NCBI GenBank assembly: GCA_025463265.1
Contig: JAOBWH010000191.1
Coordinates: 1 to 64,000 of the forward strand
Length of the DNA stretch: 64,000 nucleotides
From: Ilumatobacteraceae bacterium
Lineage (GTDB): Bacteria; Actinomycetota; Acidimicrobiia; Acidimicrobiales; Iamiaceae
Direction of reading: 5' to 3'
This document shows positions 42,144 to 50,917 of the stretch, piece by piece; position 1 is the first letter of the stretch; the number at the start of each line of letters is the position of its first letter. The notes under the pieces were generated by a model. That model saw only the letters and a program-made list of their open reading frames with translations, searched no databases and was not told the DNA's origin. The position numbers and the translations under genes are program-made.

Positions 42144-43004
42144 TCAGGTGATCTTGGTGAAGAACATCTGCTGGGCGGCCCACGCCACCAGCTTCGGGCC
42201 ACCCTCGCCCCGCGGGTCCCACAGGGCCATCTCGGCCGATGCGTAACCGTCGCCAGCGTGGTGCGCCTTGCTGTGACCGAGGATCCATCCGGGGGTCGCA
42301 TGCCCGAAGAGGTGGACGCTCAGGTCGATGCTCGGGGCGAACCAGCCCTGCTCCCGCGGTCCGAGCCGCTCGAAGACGGCGCCGGGCATCACGTCGGCCA
42401 TCACCAGCAGCGCCAGCGGATCGAGCTGTCCGTCGGCGAGCACGGGCGGATCGTCGAAGGCGAACCAGTTCGCGACCTCGGCCGCGCCGCGTGGCGAGTC
42501 GTCCCAGGGCGCGTGGCCCATGGCGGCGCGCCCGTCGAGCACCTCGCCCCAGAACGGCCAGGTCGGGTGGGCCTCCCACCCGGACTCGGGCGGCGGTGGG
42601 TCGCGGAACGACGGGCAGTCGTCCGGATCGGGCACCTCGGGCGGGACCAGCGCGGTGAAGGCGAACCCCTGGCGGTCTCCGCCGAACACCGCCACCGCGG
42701 AGAAGCCCGACGCGGCACCGACGCCGGTCACCTCGGCGCGCGCCTGCGACACCGCCCGGCCCCGGCGGAGCACGTGGGCTCCGATGTCGACGTCGCCGTC
42801 GGGCACCGGGCCGGCGAAGACCCCGTGGATCGCCCGCAGCGGCAGATCGGTCTCCAGCTCAGCCGCCATGGCCCGCGCGGCGATGGCCGCGACCAGCCCG
42901 CCCTGGGGCACCATCGCCAGGACCCACTCCGGGCCGATGGTCGCCCGGAACGCGCCGGGCCCCACGGCCACCACCTCGGTCGACTCCCACGCCCGTGCAC
43001 CCAC
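42144..43004 (-). CDS. Acyl-CoA thioesterase-like protein (double hot-dog, TesB-like)
   Basis: A 286-residue protein with two hot-dog halves. The N-terminal one has VLAMVPQGGLVAAIAARAMAA (typical central-helix start for this family). The C-terminal one has SIDLSVHLFGHATPGWILGHSKAHHAGDGYASAEMALWDPRG, ending LVAWAAQQMFF. Such proteins hydrolyse fatty acyl-CoA. The GTG at 43004 is 7 nt from TAGGGT (43012-43017, minus strand), hence leaderless. It shares no operon with the DUF3445 gene just upstream. Confidence 0.88.
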   Translation of the reverse strand: MGARAWESTEVVAVGPGAFRATIGPEWVLAMVPQGGLVAAIAARAMAAELETDLPLRAIHGVFAGPVPDGDVDIGAHVLRRGRAVSQARAEVTGVGAASGFSAVAVFGGDRQGFAFTALVPPEVPDPDDCPSFRDPPPPESGWEAHPTWPFWGEVLDGRAAMGHAPWDDSPRGAAEVANWFAFDDPPVLADGQLDPLALLVMADVMPGAVFERLGPREQGWFAPSIDLSVHLFGHATPGWILGHSKAHHAGDGYASAEMALWDPRGEGGPKLVAWAAQQMFFTKIT

Positions 43005-43014
43005 GCACCGGACC

Positions 43015-43892
43015 CTAGGAGGGAACGCCAGCGCTTCCCGCAGCCGTTTCCGCGGTGCGCTGCAGCCAGGTCACCACGGCGTCGCGGTGCGGGGCCAGGC
43101 CGTTCATCGCCGTCAGCTCGTCGGGCTGGACCGCGAGCCGCCTGGCCAGCCGCCCTGCCGCAGCAGGGTTGGACCGGAACGCGGCGAAGGGCGCCTGCTG
43201 CACCCGGATGGTGAACAGGCCGATCCGCTCGCCGGGAGGCGGCGGAGGGTCTGGCGCTCGCTGCGCAGCCACAGGGCGTGGGCCACGTCGTCGACCGCCA
43301 CCGGAGGCGGATCAGGGGGCGGGACCGGCGCGTGGAGGGCGTCGTCGCCGTGGACGCTCCAGTTGCGCCGGGCCACGAGGACCCCGGGACGCAGCCGGTC
43401 CAAGAAGCGGTCGACCTTCGCCGCCAGCTCCTCCTCGTAGTGCGGGACCGGGCCGTGGATGGCGGCCGCGCTGCCGCCCACCTTGTCGAGCAGGCGCCAG
43501 TGGGACGGGAAGCAGAGGACGGCGGCATCGAGGTGGTGGCCGTCGCCGTGGGGTGCCATCACCACCAGGTCCTCCTGCGTGCGACGGCCGGCCGCCTCGA
43601 GCGGATGCTGGGCCGGATCCACCGGTCGGGCGCACAGGTCCGGCGCATGGTCCCGCTCCCATGCGAGCACCAGCTCGAGCACCTCGGCGCACGCTGCCTC
43701 GGTCCCGTCGAGCGAGGCGAGCACCTCGTGAGGCCGAGCCTCCATCAGGGCCGCCCGCTGAGCGAGCTCCGCCTCGCGCTGGCCGTCGGGTTCCAGCCAG
43801 CGGGCCTCCGTGATGCGCGAGAGGCCCATCGCGTGCCACGGCGGTCCGTCGGCGGGCCAGGCGATCTCGTCGATCCAGCCCGGCGCGGTCAC
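43015..43892 (-). pseudogene. DUF3445 (heme-dependent oxidative N-demethylase-like) gene with a frameshift
   Basis: The first ~220 codons read as a DUF3445/HDOD-family protein (PPWHAMGLSRI, DLVVMAPHGDGHHLDAAVLCFPSHWRLLDKVGG, IHGPVPHYEEELAAKVDRFLDRL, NWSVHGD, LWLRSERQTLRRLP). The expected C-terminus (IGLFTIRVQQAPFAAF, MNGLAPHRDAVVTWLQ) continues in another frame from about 43223. Inserting a single base in AGCGGATCGGC restores the joined reading. The family uses heme or flavin to demethylate small amines. Either the gene is freshly broken or this is a base-calling error. The GTG at 43892 overlaps the kinase stop by 4 nt. Confidence 0.75.
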
Positions 43893-45961
43893 GGCAGCGG
43901 GAACGCGTCGGGGGTGAGCCAGAGCGCAGCCGCCACACCAATGGCGAGCACGAGCCACATCACCACGAGCCGCTCGGTGACCCGGCCGTCCGGCGCGAAC
44001 CGGGTGACCAGGCGGTCGATCCCCATCCCGCTGCGGAAGCGCGGCGAGCCCTCACGAGCAGAGAGCAGGAGCACCGCCACTGCGCCGCCGCCCACGATCC
44101 GCAGGCTGGCCTCCAGGACGCCGACCGGCAGCGACGTCTGAGCGAGGGCGTACCAGGCGGCCACGAACAGCGCGGTGACGCCGACGATGGGCGAGGTGCG
44201 CAGCACCGAGGTCACCAGGTTCCGCACGAAGCGCGAGGGCACCACCACGCCCGACGGCAACCGCTCCACGCGTCCGTCCGCGAAGCCGCGCTGGGCACGC
44301 TGCTGCCGGGCGACGTGGTCGCCCACGGTCGCCAGGAGCGGCAAGACCACCAGGACCAGCAGGCCGATGACGACCAGCGGCGCTGCCGAACCGGCGGCGA
44401 TCGCGAACACGGCGAGCGGCACGGTGACCAAGCCGGGGCGGGGCGCCCGGGACCCGGCGGGCACCGCGTCGTGGTGCTGGGGACCGTCGGGCTCGAGGCC
44501 GCTCCAGCCGAGCGCCGGCGCCTGCGTGGCGTCGGCCCCGCGGACGTCGTCGGGCACCCAGGTCCGGTCAGCGTCCACGACCGGCGGCGGGACGTGGGTC
44601 GCACCGCCGTCGACCGGCGCGACGGCGGTGGGAGCGGGCTCGGACCGGCGGAACGGGGTCGTGGACCTAGGAGGCAGCGGTGGTGGAGGCCGCAGCGGAC
44701 GGGGCGCGCCCGGACGAGCGACGATCTCGGTCGCCAGCCGCGATCGCGCGTCGTCGCCGGGCACCGGCGATGGCGTCGGGCGCGCCGAGATCGCGGTGAC
44801 GGGCACCGGGTCGATGGGAACGGCCGGCGCGACGGCGGGGCCGGGGTCGGCGATGGGACGTCTCGCTGGCGCCGGACCGCTGAGCCCGGCGATGGTCTCC
44901 GCCTGGTGGCCGTCGGCATCGGTCCGCACGGCGAGGTCGGCGGGTTCTGCGCCGACCGATCCGAGCAGGATCGACTGCGGCGTGTCGGGGAGCCAGCGGA
45001 CGCCGAGTCGGGCGAGGAAGGCGTCGAGGTCTTGGGGGCGGTGGGCCGGCTCCAGCTCCAGCCCGTCGAGGATGGCGTCGCTCACCGACTTGGAGATGGC
45101 CGGGTTGATCCGGTGGGGCGCCGGGATCTCGGCGCCCGTGTCGCGCTCGACGGCCGCCACGGGGACCCGCCCGGTGGCGAGGCGGTAGCAGGTGGCGGCG
45201 AGGCCGTAGATGTCGGTGGTGGGCCCGAAGCGCCCTTCGCCTCGGTACTGCTCGAGCGGCGCGTAGCCGGGGGTGACCATCCGGGTCATGCCCATGGTCT
45301 GGCCGGGGTCGAAGTCCCGGGCGAGCCCGAAGTCGATGACCACGACGCGACCGTGCTCGGTCAGCATCACGTTCGACGGGTTGACGTCGCGGTGCAGGAC
45401 GCCCGCCGCGTGCACCGGACGCAGCGCCGCCGCCACCCTGGCCGCCACGTCGAGGACCTCGGCCTCCTCGAACGGCTGGTTGCGGGCGCGCAGGACGTCG
45501 ACCAGCGTGCGTCCGCTGAGGCGCTCCATCACCAGGTAGGCGGTGCCGTGGGCCTCGAAGACCTCGTAGACCCGCACGATGCCGGGATGGGTGAAGCGGG
45601 CCAGGACGCGCGCCTCGCGCAGGAAGCGGTCGCGGGCCGAACGGAACGACGCCCGGGCCTGCGGCGGGGTGAGGACCATCGACCCGTGGCGCACCGCAGA
45701 CTCGGGGAACAGCTCCTTGACCGCGACCCGCCGCTTCAGCCGGGTGTCGCCGACCTCGTAGGTGATCCCGAAGCCGCCGCGCCCGATGATGGCGATGACC
45801 TGGTACCGCCCGTCGGCGAGCGTCGCCCCGATGGGGAGCTCGGCGGGCGCGGCGATCTGGGTGCCGCACCACGCGCACACCAGCCAGGCGTCGCCCACGG
45901 GCTGCCCGCAGTGGGGGCACGGGTCCTGCGCTTCCGGCGCAGTCGGCGTTGGCTCGTCCAC
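43889..45961 (-). CDS. Ser/Thr protein kinase with N-terminal zinc ribbon and C-terminal membrane part
   Basis: A 690-residue protein. Residues 15-33 are a zinc ribbon (CPHCG...CAWCG). The kinase domain spans about 52-315: Gly loop GRGGFG (60-65), Lys82 in VAVKE, HRDVNPSN (190-197), DFG (210-212) and GYAPLEQY, so it should be active. A Pro-rich linker (about 350-490) precedes several hydrophobic segments near the C-terminus (VIGLLVLVVLPLLATVG, VGVTALFVAAWYALA, MWLVLAIGVAAALWL), so the enzyme is membrane-tethered. GTG start with TACCCT (45971-45976, minus strand) 9 nt away. Coupled to the DUF3445 gene. Confidence 0.92.
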   Translation of the reverse strand: MDEPTPTAPEAQDPCPHCGQPVGDAWLVCAWCGTQIAAPAELPIGATLADGRYQVIAIIGRGGFGITYEVGDTRLKRRVAVKELFPESAVRHGSMVLTPPQARASFRSARDRFLREARVLARFTHPGIVRVYEVFEAHGTAYLVMERLSGRTLVDVLRARNQPFEEAEVLDVAARVAAALRPVHAAGVLHRDVNPSNVMLTEHGRVVVIDFGLARDFDPGQTMGMTRMVTPGYAPLEQYRGEGRFGPTTDIYGLAATCYRLATGRVPVAAVERDTGAEIPAPHRINPAISKSVSDAILDGLELEPAHRPQDLDAFLARLGVRWLPDTPQSILLGSVGAEPADLAVRTDADGHQAETIAGLSGPAPARRPIADPGPAVAPAVPIDPVPVTAISARPTPSPVPGDDARSRLATEIVARPGAPRPLRPPPPLPPRSTTPFRRSEPAPTAVAPVDGGATHVPPPVVDADRTWVPDDVRGADATQAPALGWSGLEPDGPQHHDAVPAGSRAPRPGLVTVPLAVFAIAAGSAAPLVVIGLLVLVVLPLLATVGDHVARQQRAQRGFADGRVERLPSGVVVPSRFVRNLVTSVLRTSPIVGVTALFVAAWYALAQTSLPVGVLEASLRIVGGGAVAVLLLSAREGSPRFRSGMGIDRLVTRFAPDGRVTERLVVMWLVLAIGVAAALWLTPDAFPLP

Positions 45962-45986
45962 AGCCCCGCCAGGGTACGGGCTGGGC

Positions 45987-46490
45987 TCAGCGGGGAGCGG
46001 TCGGAGGGGCGGCGTCGGGGCCGCCCCCCTCGGTCGGGTCGGTGTCGCCCGACACCGACACCGCGTCCGCAGCGTCGACGATCTCGTTCACCTCGAGCGG
46101 CGTCATCAACAGATCGAGCGCGGACCAGATCGTGCGCGAGTACGGGTAGAAGATGACCGGGCCGATGAGCCCGATGAACAGGCCGATGCCGATTGCGACG
46201 GCCATGCCGGCGTCGGGGTTCTGGTCCTTCCAGGCGATGAACCCCATGAGCATGAGGAACAAGAAGCCCTCGACGATGGCGAAGTTGATCAGGTAGGCGC
46301 CGACGAAGAACCCGGGTTCGCGCTCGAAGAGGTAGCCGCAGGAGGGGCACCGCTCCTTCATCCGGAACCAGCCCGTGTAGAGGTGGCCGCCGCCGCAGCG
46401 CGGGCAGTGCTTCACCAGGCCTCGCCACAGCAGGGTGGGCCACTCGGGCTTCGGGCGCAGGACGTCGTCGACGTCGATCGATCGGGCCAT
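45987..46490 (-). CDS. DUF983 family membrane protein
   Basis: A 167-residue protein: a zinc-ribbon-like pair CPRCGGG and CPSCGYL (within LVKHCPRCGGGHLYTGWF and RCPSCGYLFERE), then two membrane helices (YLINFAIVEGFLFLMLMGFIA and AIGIGLFIGLIGPVIFYPYS), then an acidic tail. DUF983 proteins often accompany respiratory or membrane genes; their function is unknown. ATG codons at 46490, 46499 and 46502 are all possible. 46490 is used because GATGAT lies 7 nt upstream. Confidence 0.85.
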   Translation of the reverse strand: MARSIDVDDVLRPKPEWPTLLWRGLVKHCPRCGGGHLYTGWFRMKERCPSCGYLFEREPGFFVGAYLINFAIVEGFLFLMLMGFIAWKDQNPDAGMAVAIGIGLFIGLIGPVIFYPYSRTIWSALDLLMTPLEVNEIVDAADAVSVSGDTDPTEGGGPDAAPPTAPR

Positions 46491-46613
46491 CGCTCCCATC
46501 ATCGCTCAGGTCGAGGCAACTGCCCACCTCCGGGCGAGCTCCTCTCCGGTGGGGTCGGACTGATCTGGGAGGGGTGCGGGTAGCAAGCCGGACCCGACGC
46601 AAGGAGACCCGCC

Positions 46614-46772
46614 ATGGGCGACGACAGCAAGGCAGACAACGTGAAGGACGCGCTCAAGCGCGACCTCGAGCAGACCAAGGCCGACCTCCCCGGTCTCAAG
46701 GGCGACGACATCGACCAGGACGCCGGCGACACGGTCCGCCAGGCGCTCGGCAAGGACGACGAGCAGGCCTGA
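46614..46772 (+). CDS. Small acidic hydrophilic protein
   Basis: A 52-residue protein, MGDDSKADNVKDALKRDLEQ then TKADLPGLKGDDIDQDAGD, rich in Asp/Lys, probably helical or disordered and with no membrane segment. AAGGAG stands at ideal spacing before the ATG (46601-46606), which is the main support. No family is recognised. It resembles in style small stress-induced hydrophilic proteins (weak inference). It stands alone between divergent DUF983 and a long gap. Confidence 0.65.
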   Translation: MGDDSKADNVKDALKRDLEQTKADLPGLKGDDIDQDAGDTVRQALGKDDEQA

Positions 46773-47340
46773 TCACCCGGGTCCCGGGCGAACCGGAGAA
46801 GGTTGCGGACCCGGCCGGGGCGGGGGCCGGGATGGTCGCGACCCCCCGAGAGGTCCGTGCGACTCACGTCGATGAGGTCGATCACAACCTTGTCCGTGCA
46901 GGTCGTGTCTTCGAATTCGCCGTGTTCGCTGGTTCCGGTTCGGAGGCCTCGATCGCCGACGTCGAGATCGTCGCAGAGTGAGCCATCGAATACCTCCGGT
47001 TTGGTGGAGACGGTTATCGCCACTGCACCGGAGGTCTCCTTCGCCGTCAACCAGTCACCAAGCTCAGGGCGGAGTACAACAAGCCGCTCTCGAGAAGCTG
47101 GTCCGCCACCCTTCTTGGAACGCCTGCGTGGAGTCCGGCAGGCCCCGATCCCACCTCCCGGCACTCGTGGATCGGCGGCCCTGAGGGGGATCCGCCACGG
47201 AAGTCGATGGGTCTGACCACGGGCTGTCGTTCTTGCTGCTCACGTTCATCATTGGATCATCGACAGAGGCGCATGGTGTCCTCCGTCGGCAAGTCGTCGG
47301 CACCACAGACCGCCCTACCCGGGCGAGAGGAAGGCTCCCG
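46773..47340. other. 568-nt gap without a supported gene
   Basis: ORFs on both strands exist but none has a good start, coherent composition or recognisable motif. G+C is visibly lower than in neighbouring genes. The end holds the AGGAAGG ribosome-binding site of the secreted protein gene and presumably its promoter. The stretch could be decayed coding DNA. Confidence 0.5.
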
Positions 47341-48291
47341 ATGCATCCCCGAATCGCCCGCTCCATTGCCCTTGCCCTGATGGGCATCACCGTCCTGGCA
47401 CCCGGTATCGCCAGCGCTGACCCCAGCGTCTCCGTTGCCATCAACGGAACGCCCTTCACCGATGGCTCCAGCGGCGTGAACGGCCAGCCCATCCGGGTCG
47501 TCGGCCAAGGCTGCACCAACCCCGCCGGCGAGGCCTACATGGGTCTCTTCCTCGGCTCGACCGACCCGGCACTCAGCCAGTCGTACCACCCCTTCGAGAC
47601 GGTCGCCGTCGACGGCGGCTTCACCCTGGACGACACGATCAACTTGGACCTGATCGGCACCACCTACGTCCGCTTCTACTGCAGCACTAGCCCGGTCACG
47701 GCCATCGACGATGCCAGCATGCTGTGGGTCTCGCCCATGTCGTCGATCGTCATCGAGCAGCAGTCCGGGCTCCAGGCCATGAAGGCCCGCAGCGTCTCGG
47801 TCAACGCCTCCTCGCTGCTGAACGCCGCCACCGACGGCGACCGCCAGCTCGCCATCGCGACCGATCCCGATGCGCTCCCCTACGTCGACCGGGTCGGCAT
47901 CACCGGCGAGAACGCTGCGGCTCTCAAGGCCAAGGTCGATGCCCGGGTCGAGAAGCCGAGCGCAACCCAGCGCCTCTCCTCGGCCGTCCACGGCGGTACC
48001 TCCGCCTCCCGTCACGGGAACATCTGGAGCCGACTGTCCTCGGCGAAGGCTGCCCGGTCGAACTCGTCGAGGGGTCCCGTCAGCCCCGCCCGGCCCGCTG
48101 CGCCCATGACCCATGGCGAAGCGGTCCGCTACGTGACGGCGGCCTTCCAGGTGGTCGGCGGCCGGACGCCGTCGAGCGCCACGGTCCAGACCTACGCCGC
48201 CCGGCTCGAGGCCGGCGCCTACCGGGTGCAGGTCGTCGAGGACATCGCCCTCACCAGCCACAACGCCGCCTGGTGGAACAAGCACAGCTGA
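47341..48291 (+). CDS. Secreted protein of unknown function
   Basis: A 316-residue protein with a classical signal peptide (MHPRIARSIALALMGITVLA, cleavage after ASA near residue 27). The mature N-terminal half looks like a beta-rich domain (VSVAINGTPFTDGSSGVNGQ, IRVVGQGCTNPAGEAYMG, FYCSTSPVTAI) with two cysteines that could pair. The C-terminal part (AVRYVTAAFQVVGGRTPSS, YRVQVVEDIALTSHNAAWW) resembles the short helical repeats near the end of DUF4214-type surface proteins, a weak similarity. The ATG at 47341 has AGGAAGG. Followed by a strong terminator. Confidence 0.8.
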   Translation: MHPRIARSIALALMGITVLAPGIASADPSVSVAINGTPFTDGSSGVNGQPIRVVGQGCTNPAGEAYMGLFLGSTDPALSQSYHPFETVAVDGGFTLDDTINLDLIGTTYVRFYCSTSPVTAIDDASMLWVSPMSSIVIEQQSGLQAMKARSVSVNASSLLNAATDGDRQLAIATDPDALPYVDRVGITGENAAALKAKVDARVEKPSATQRLSSAVHGGTSASRHGNIWSRLSSAKAARSNSSRGPVSPARPAAPMTHGEAVRYVTAAFQVVGGRTPSSATVQTYAARLEAGAYRVQVVEDIALTSHNAAWWNKHS

Positions 48292-48321
48292 TCCACCAGC
48301 TCATCACTCCAGGGAGAGATG

Positions 48322-48353
48322 CAGCATCCCCGGGCCACGGCCCGGGGATGCTG
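48322..48353 (+). terminator. Terminator after the secreted protein gene
   Basis: CAGCATCCCCGGGCC pairs with GGCCCGGGGATGCTG across a very short loop; the stem is followed by TCGTTGTCG. Confidence 0.8.
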
Positions 48354-48617
48354 TCGTTGTCGGCAGGCAGGTCTGAGCGCGCACCTCGGTGCTCACCGTC
48401 GTTCCAACACAGGACGTCGGTGACCTCGTCGGCTGGCACGCGGCTCGGAGGAATCCGAAGTGACCCAAACGCCTGATCGGGAGACGGCGACCCGCATGGG
48501 TCTCGAAGGAGGGCCGCCGGAAGCATCCGGCGGCCCTCTCCTCGTACCTTCCCCGCATGATCGAGCGGGTTCTGTCGGTACTGCTGCGTGGGTTGTGTCG
48601 ACAACCCCCTCGCCTCG
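48354..48617. other. Gap between secreted-protein terminator and tRNA-Pro
   Basis: No gene is supported here. Apart from the tRNA-Pro terminator hairpin (48508-48539) I see no structured or coding element. Confidence 0.5.
48508..48539 (-). terminator. Terminator downstream of tRNA-Pro
   Basis: A GC-rich stem (GGAGGGCCGCCGGA with its complement, loop AGCA on the plus strand) about 80 nt past the tRNA-Pro 3' end. On the minus strand it is followed by TTCGAGA. Confidence 0.6.
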
Positions 48618-48691
48618 TCTGGCCGGTGAGATTTGAACTCACGGCCCCCGCGTCCCAAACGCGGTGCGCTACCAAACTGCGCCACGGCCAG
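48618..48691 (-). tRNA. tRNA-Pro(UGG)
   Basis: Minus-strand cloverleaf. The acceptor CTGGCCG pairs with CGGCCAG plus discriminator A. The D arm is GCGC-AGTTTGGTA-GCGC. The anticodon stem CCGCG/CGCGG has loop TTTGGGA, anticodon TGG (reads CCA, proline). The T arm is GTGAG-TTCAAAT-CTCAC. The CCA end is not encoded. A TACCGT box (48701-48706, minus strand) lies 9 nt upstream as -10. Confidence 0.95.
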
Positions 48692-48700
48692 TCGCCGGTC

Positions 48701-48706
48701 ACGGTA
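48701..48706 (-). promoter_or_regulatory. -10 box of tRNA-Pro
   Basis: TACCGT on the minus strand, 9 nt before the mature 5' end. A weak -35 (TTCCCG, 48725-48730) lies 18 nt further upstream. Confidence 0.45.
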
Positions 48707-48760
48707 CCGGGTGCCCGACCGGCCCGGGAACTCCGTTCGCCCCACGGTAGGGTCCGCCGC

Positions 48761-49480
48761 GTGGGGGCCACACCGGAGCGACGACCGAACGTCGGGCGGG
48801 TCGCCGAGCTGCGGGTGGCCGACGAGCCTGCAGCGTGGGCAGCCGCCGGGTTCACCGTCGCCGACCACGTCGTGCGGCTGGGAGCGGTGGCGGTGCGGCT
48901 GACCGGGCGTGGCGTCGATGGGGCCCGCGGCATCACCGGCTGGACCCTCTCCGGACTCACGATCCCCGACGGCACCCTCGACGGGCTCCCCACCGAGACC
49001 GCACCCGTCAGCGACTCGGAGGGCGCCGATGCCGAGCCGGAAGAGGGCCCATCACATCCCAACGGGGCAACCGGGATCGACCACGTGGTGGTGGCCACGC
49101 CGGACCTCGAACGGACCATCGCTGCGTGCGAGGCGGCCGGGCTGGAGCTCCGGCGCATCCGAGAGGCCGCCAGCTCCGGCACGCCGATCCGCCAGGCGTT
49201 CTTCAAGCTGGGCCCGCTCGTCCTCGAGGTCGTGAGCGGCGACATCGGCAGCGGCGTCCCTGCAGCGGAGTCGCCGGCGACCTTCTTCGGCCTCGCCGTC
49301 GACATCGACGACCTCGACCGCGCCGCAGCCGTCCTGGGCGAGGGCCTGGGTCGCATCAAGCCCGCGGTGCAGCGGGGGCGCCGCATCGCCACACTCCGAC
49401 GCCGGCACTTCGACGTGTCGGTCGCGATCGCGGCGATGGACCACCACGGCGATCGCACCGCGGCGGAGGGCGGCCGGTAG
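48761..49480 (+). CDS. VOC (glyoxalase-like) family protein
   Basis: A 239-residue protein with two halves. The first (RVAELRVADEPAAWAAAGFTV) is a degenerate VOC unit. The second is clear (TGIDHVVVATPDLERTIAACEAAGLELRRI, FFKLGPLVLEVVSG, FFGLAVDIDDLDRAAAVLG). The metal ligands HVVV and LEVV are visible in the second unit. Substrate unknown. The GTG at 48761 lies 7 nt after TAGGGT (48748-48753), a leaderless start. The TAG stop is at the same time the first half of the next gene's -10 box. Confidence 0.85.
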   Translation: MGATPERRPNVGRVAELRVADEPAAWAAAGFTVADHVVRLGAVAVRLTGRGVDGARGITGWTLSGLTIPDGTLDGLPTETAPVSDSEGADAEPEEGPSHPNGATGIDHVVVATPDLERTIAACEAAGLELRRIREAASSGTPIRQAFFKLGPLVLEVVSGDIGSGVPAAESPATFFGLAVDIDDLDRAAAVLGEGLGRIKPAVQRGRRIATLRRRHFDVSVAIAAMDHHGDRTAAEGGR

Positions 49481-49492
49481 GGTCCGGCGCAG

Positions 49493-50098
49493 ATGCTCGA
49501 TCACGTGTTCACCGACGCCATCGGCGCACTCCGCGACACCGTGGAGGGGGCCATGCTCGAACGCCAGGCGTTCGAGGAGCGTTTCCAGGCCGACGTCCTC
49601 CTGGGCGACCTCACCTGGGAGACCTCCTACGCCCTGCCCGGCGAGGGCACACCGCCCCGCACCCGGGCGGACCTCACCCTCGACTGGCCGACCTGGTCGC
49701 AGACCGCGTATCGGTCCTGGTACATCGGCGACTCCATCGACGAGCCCCCGCGCATCGAGATCGAGATCGTCCTGCGGATCCAGCGGCTCGCCGAGCAGCC
49801 CGACCCGGCGACGGTCCTCGAGGTCCTGCCGGCCGAGTCGAGCCTCATCGGGTCCGAGCGCCTCGTCCGCTCCGGGCCCACCGTCGAGATCATCCACGGC
49901 AACGACCTCGACGACGTCGAGTGGGCGATCGAGGTGTCGTACGAGGGCACCTACGAGCTCGATGAGGACGTGCTCGCCGACGGCTCCAAGCTCGACGAGC
50001 ACTTCAGCTCGATGGGCGGGTGGATCGCCTCCACCCTGGTGCGCCTCGGCGACCTCACCTTCGAGTTCGCCCCGCCCGACGAACTCCCCGCCGACTGA
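49493..50098 (+). CDS. Unknown acidic protein
   Basis: A 201-residue soluble, acidic protein without signal peptide or membrane segment. Alternating strands such as DVLLGDLTWETSYALPG, ADLTLDWPTWSQTAYRSWYI and PRIEIEIVLRIQRLAEQP suggest a beta-sandwich. No family is recognised. The ATG at 49493 is 9 nt after TAGGGT (49478-49483), whose first three bases are the stop codon of the VOC gene. The crotonase gene follows 20 nt downstream, so the two are probably co-transcribed. Confidence 0.8.
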   Translation: MLDHVFTDAIGALRDTVEGAMLERQAFEERFQADVLLGDLTWETSYALPGEGTPPRTRADLTLDWPTWSQTAYRSWYIGDSIDEPPRIEIEIVLRIQRLAEQPDPATVLEVLPAESSLIGSERLVRSGPTVEIIHGNDLDDVEWAIEVSYEGTYELDEDVLADGSKLDEHFSSMGGWIASTLVRLGDLTFEFAPPDELPAD

Positions 50099-50118
50099 CC
50101 GACCCCGAAGGAGCACCC

Positions 50119-50904
50119 GTGAGCGAGCTCGTCCTCACCGAGGTGGCCGACCAGATCGCCACCATCACCCTCAACCGGCCCGAGGCCCGCAACGCGCTCT
50201 CCGGCGCGCTCCTCCAGGACCTGGTCGCCGCCGTGCGCGACGCCCAGGCCGACGACGCCGTGAGCGTGATCATCCTCACCGGCGCCGACCCTGCCTTCTG
50301 TGCGGGGCTCGACCTCAAGGAGCTGGGTGCCGGGTCCGGCACGCTCACCGGCACCCGCCCGCGCGACGACACGCCCATCGACCGGCGCGGTCCGCTGCCG
50401 CCCGGCCCCAAGCCCGTGATCGGGGCCATCAACGGCGCAGCCATCACCGGCGGGTTCGAGCTGGCGCTCGCGTGCGACTTCCTCATCGCGTCGGACCGGG
50501 CCCGGTTCGCCGACACCCACGCCCGCGTGGGCATCCAGCCCTGGTGGGGGCTCACCGTGCTGCTGCCGCAGGCCATCGGCCTCCGGCGCGCGCGCGAGAT
50601 GAGCGCCACCGGCAACTTCTGCGATGCCCAGAAGGCGCTCGAGTGGGGTCTGGTCAACCACGTCGTCCCGCACGACCACCTGCTGCCGTTCGCCCGGGGG
50701 ATCGCGGCGGACATCGTGTCGAGCGACCAGCGGGCGGTGAGCCAGATCTTCGCCACCTACGCCGCCGGATCCCGGGTGACCGTGGGCGACGCCTGGCTGG
50801 TCGAGTCCGATGTGGCGGCCGCCTGGCAGGGCCAGGGCCTCGACCCCGACGAGATCGAGCGCCGCCGCCAGGGCGTCACCGACCGCGGCCGCACCCAGCT
50901 CTGA
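50119..50904 (+). CDS. Enoyl-CoA hydratase
   Basis: A 261-residue crotonase-family enzyme. Oxyanion-hole motifs DPAFCAGLDLKELGAG and KPVIGAINGAAITGGFELALACDFLIAS; then FADTHARVGIQPWWGLTVLLPQAIG. The first usual catalytic Glu position has Phe-Glu (GGFELAL), and the second region reads HARVGIQPWWG (Gly/Ile instead of Glu), so it may be a non-hydratase member. The GTG at 50119 has GAAGGAG. It lies in a VOC-unknown-crotonase run. Confidence 0.88.
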   Translation: MSELVLTEVADQIATITLNRPEARNALSGALLQDLVAAVRDAQADDAVSVIILTGADPAFCAGLDLKELGAGSGTLTGTRPRDDTPIDRRGPLPPGPKPVIGAINGAAITGGFELALACDFLIASDRARFADTHARVGIQPWWGLTVLLPQAIGLRRAREMSATGNFCDAQKALEWGLVNHVVPHDHLLPFARGIAADIVSSDQRAVSQIFATYAAGSRVTVGDAWLVESDVAAAWQGQGLDPDEIERRRQGVTDRGRTQL

Positions 50905-50917
50905 CCCGAGCCTTCTC

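Noticed and set aside
43015-43272. A separate small gene downstream of the DUF3445 gene
   Set aside because: Its protein is the expected C-terminus of DUF3445, so a frameshift explains it better than an independent gene.
46499-47164. A 221-codon minus-strand frame in the gap after the small acidic protein
   Set aside because: No motif, no ribosome-binding site, overlaps the better-supported small plus-strand gene, and mixed composition.
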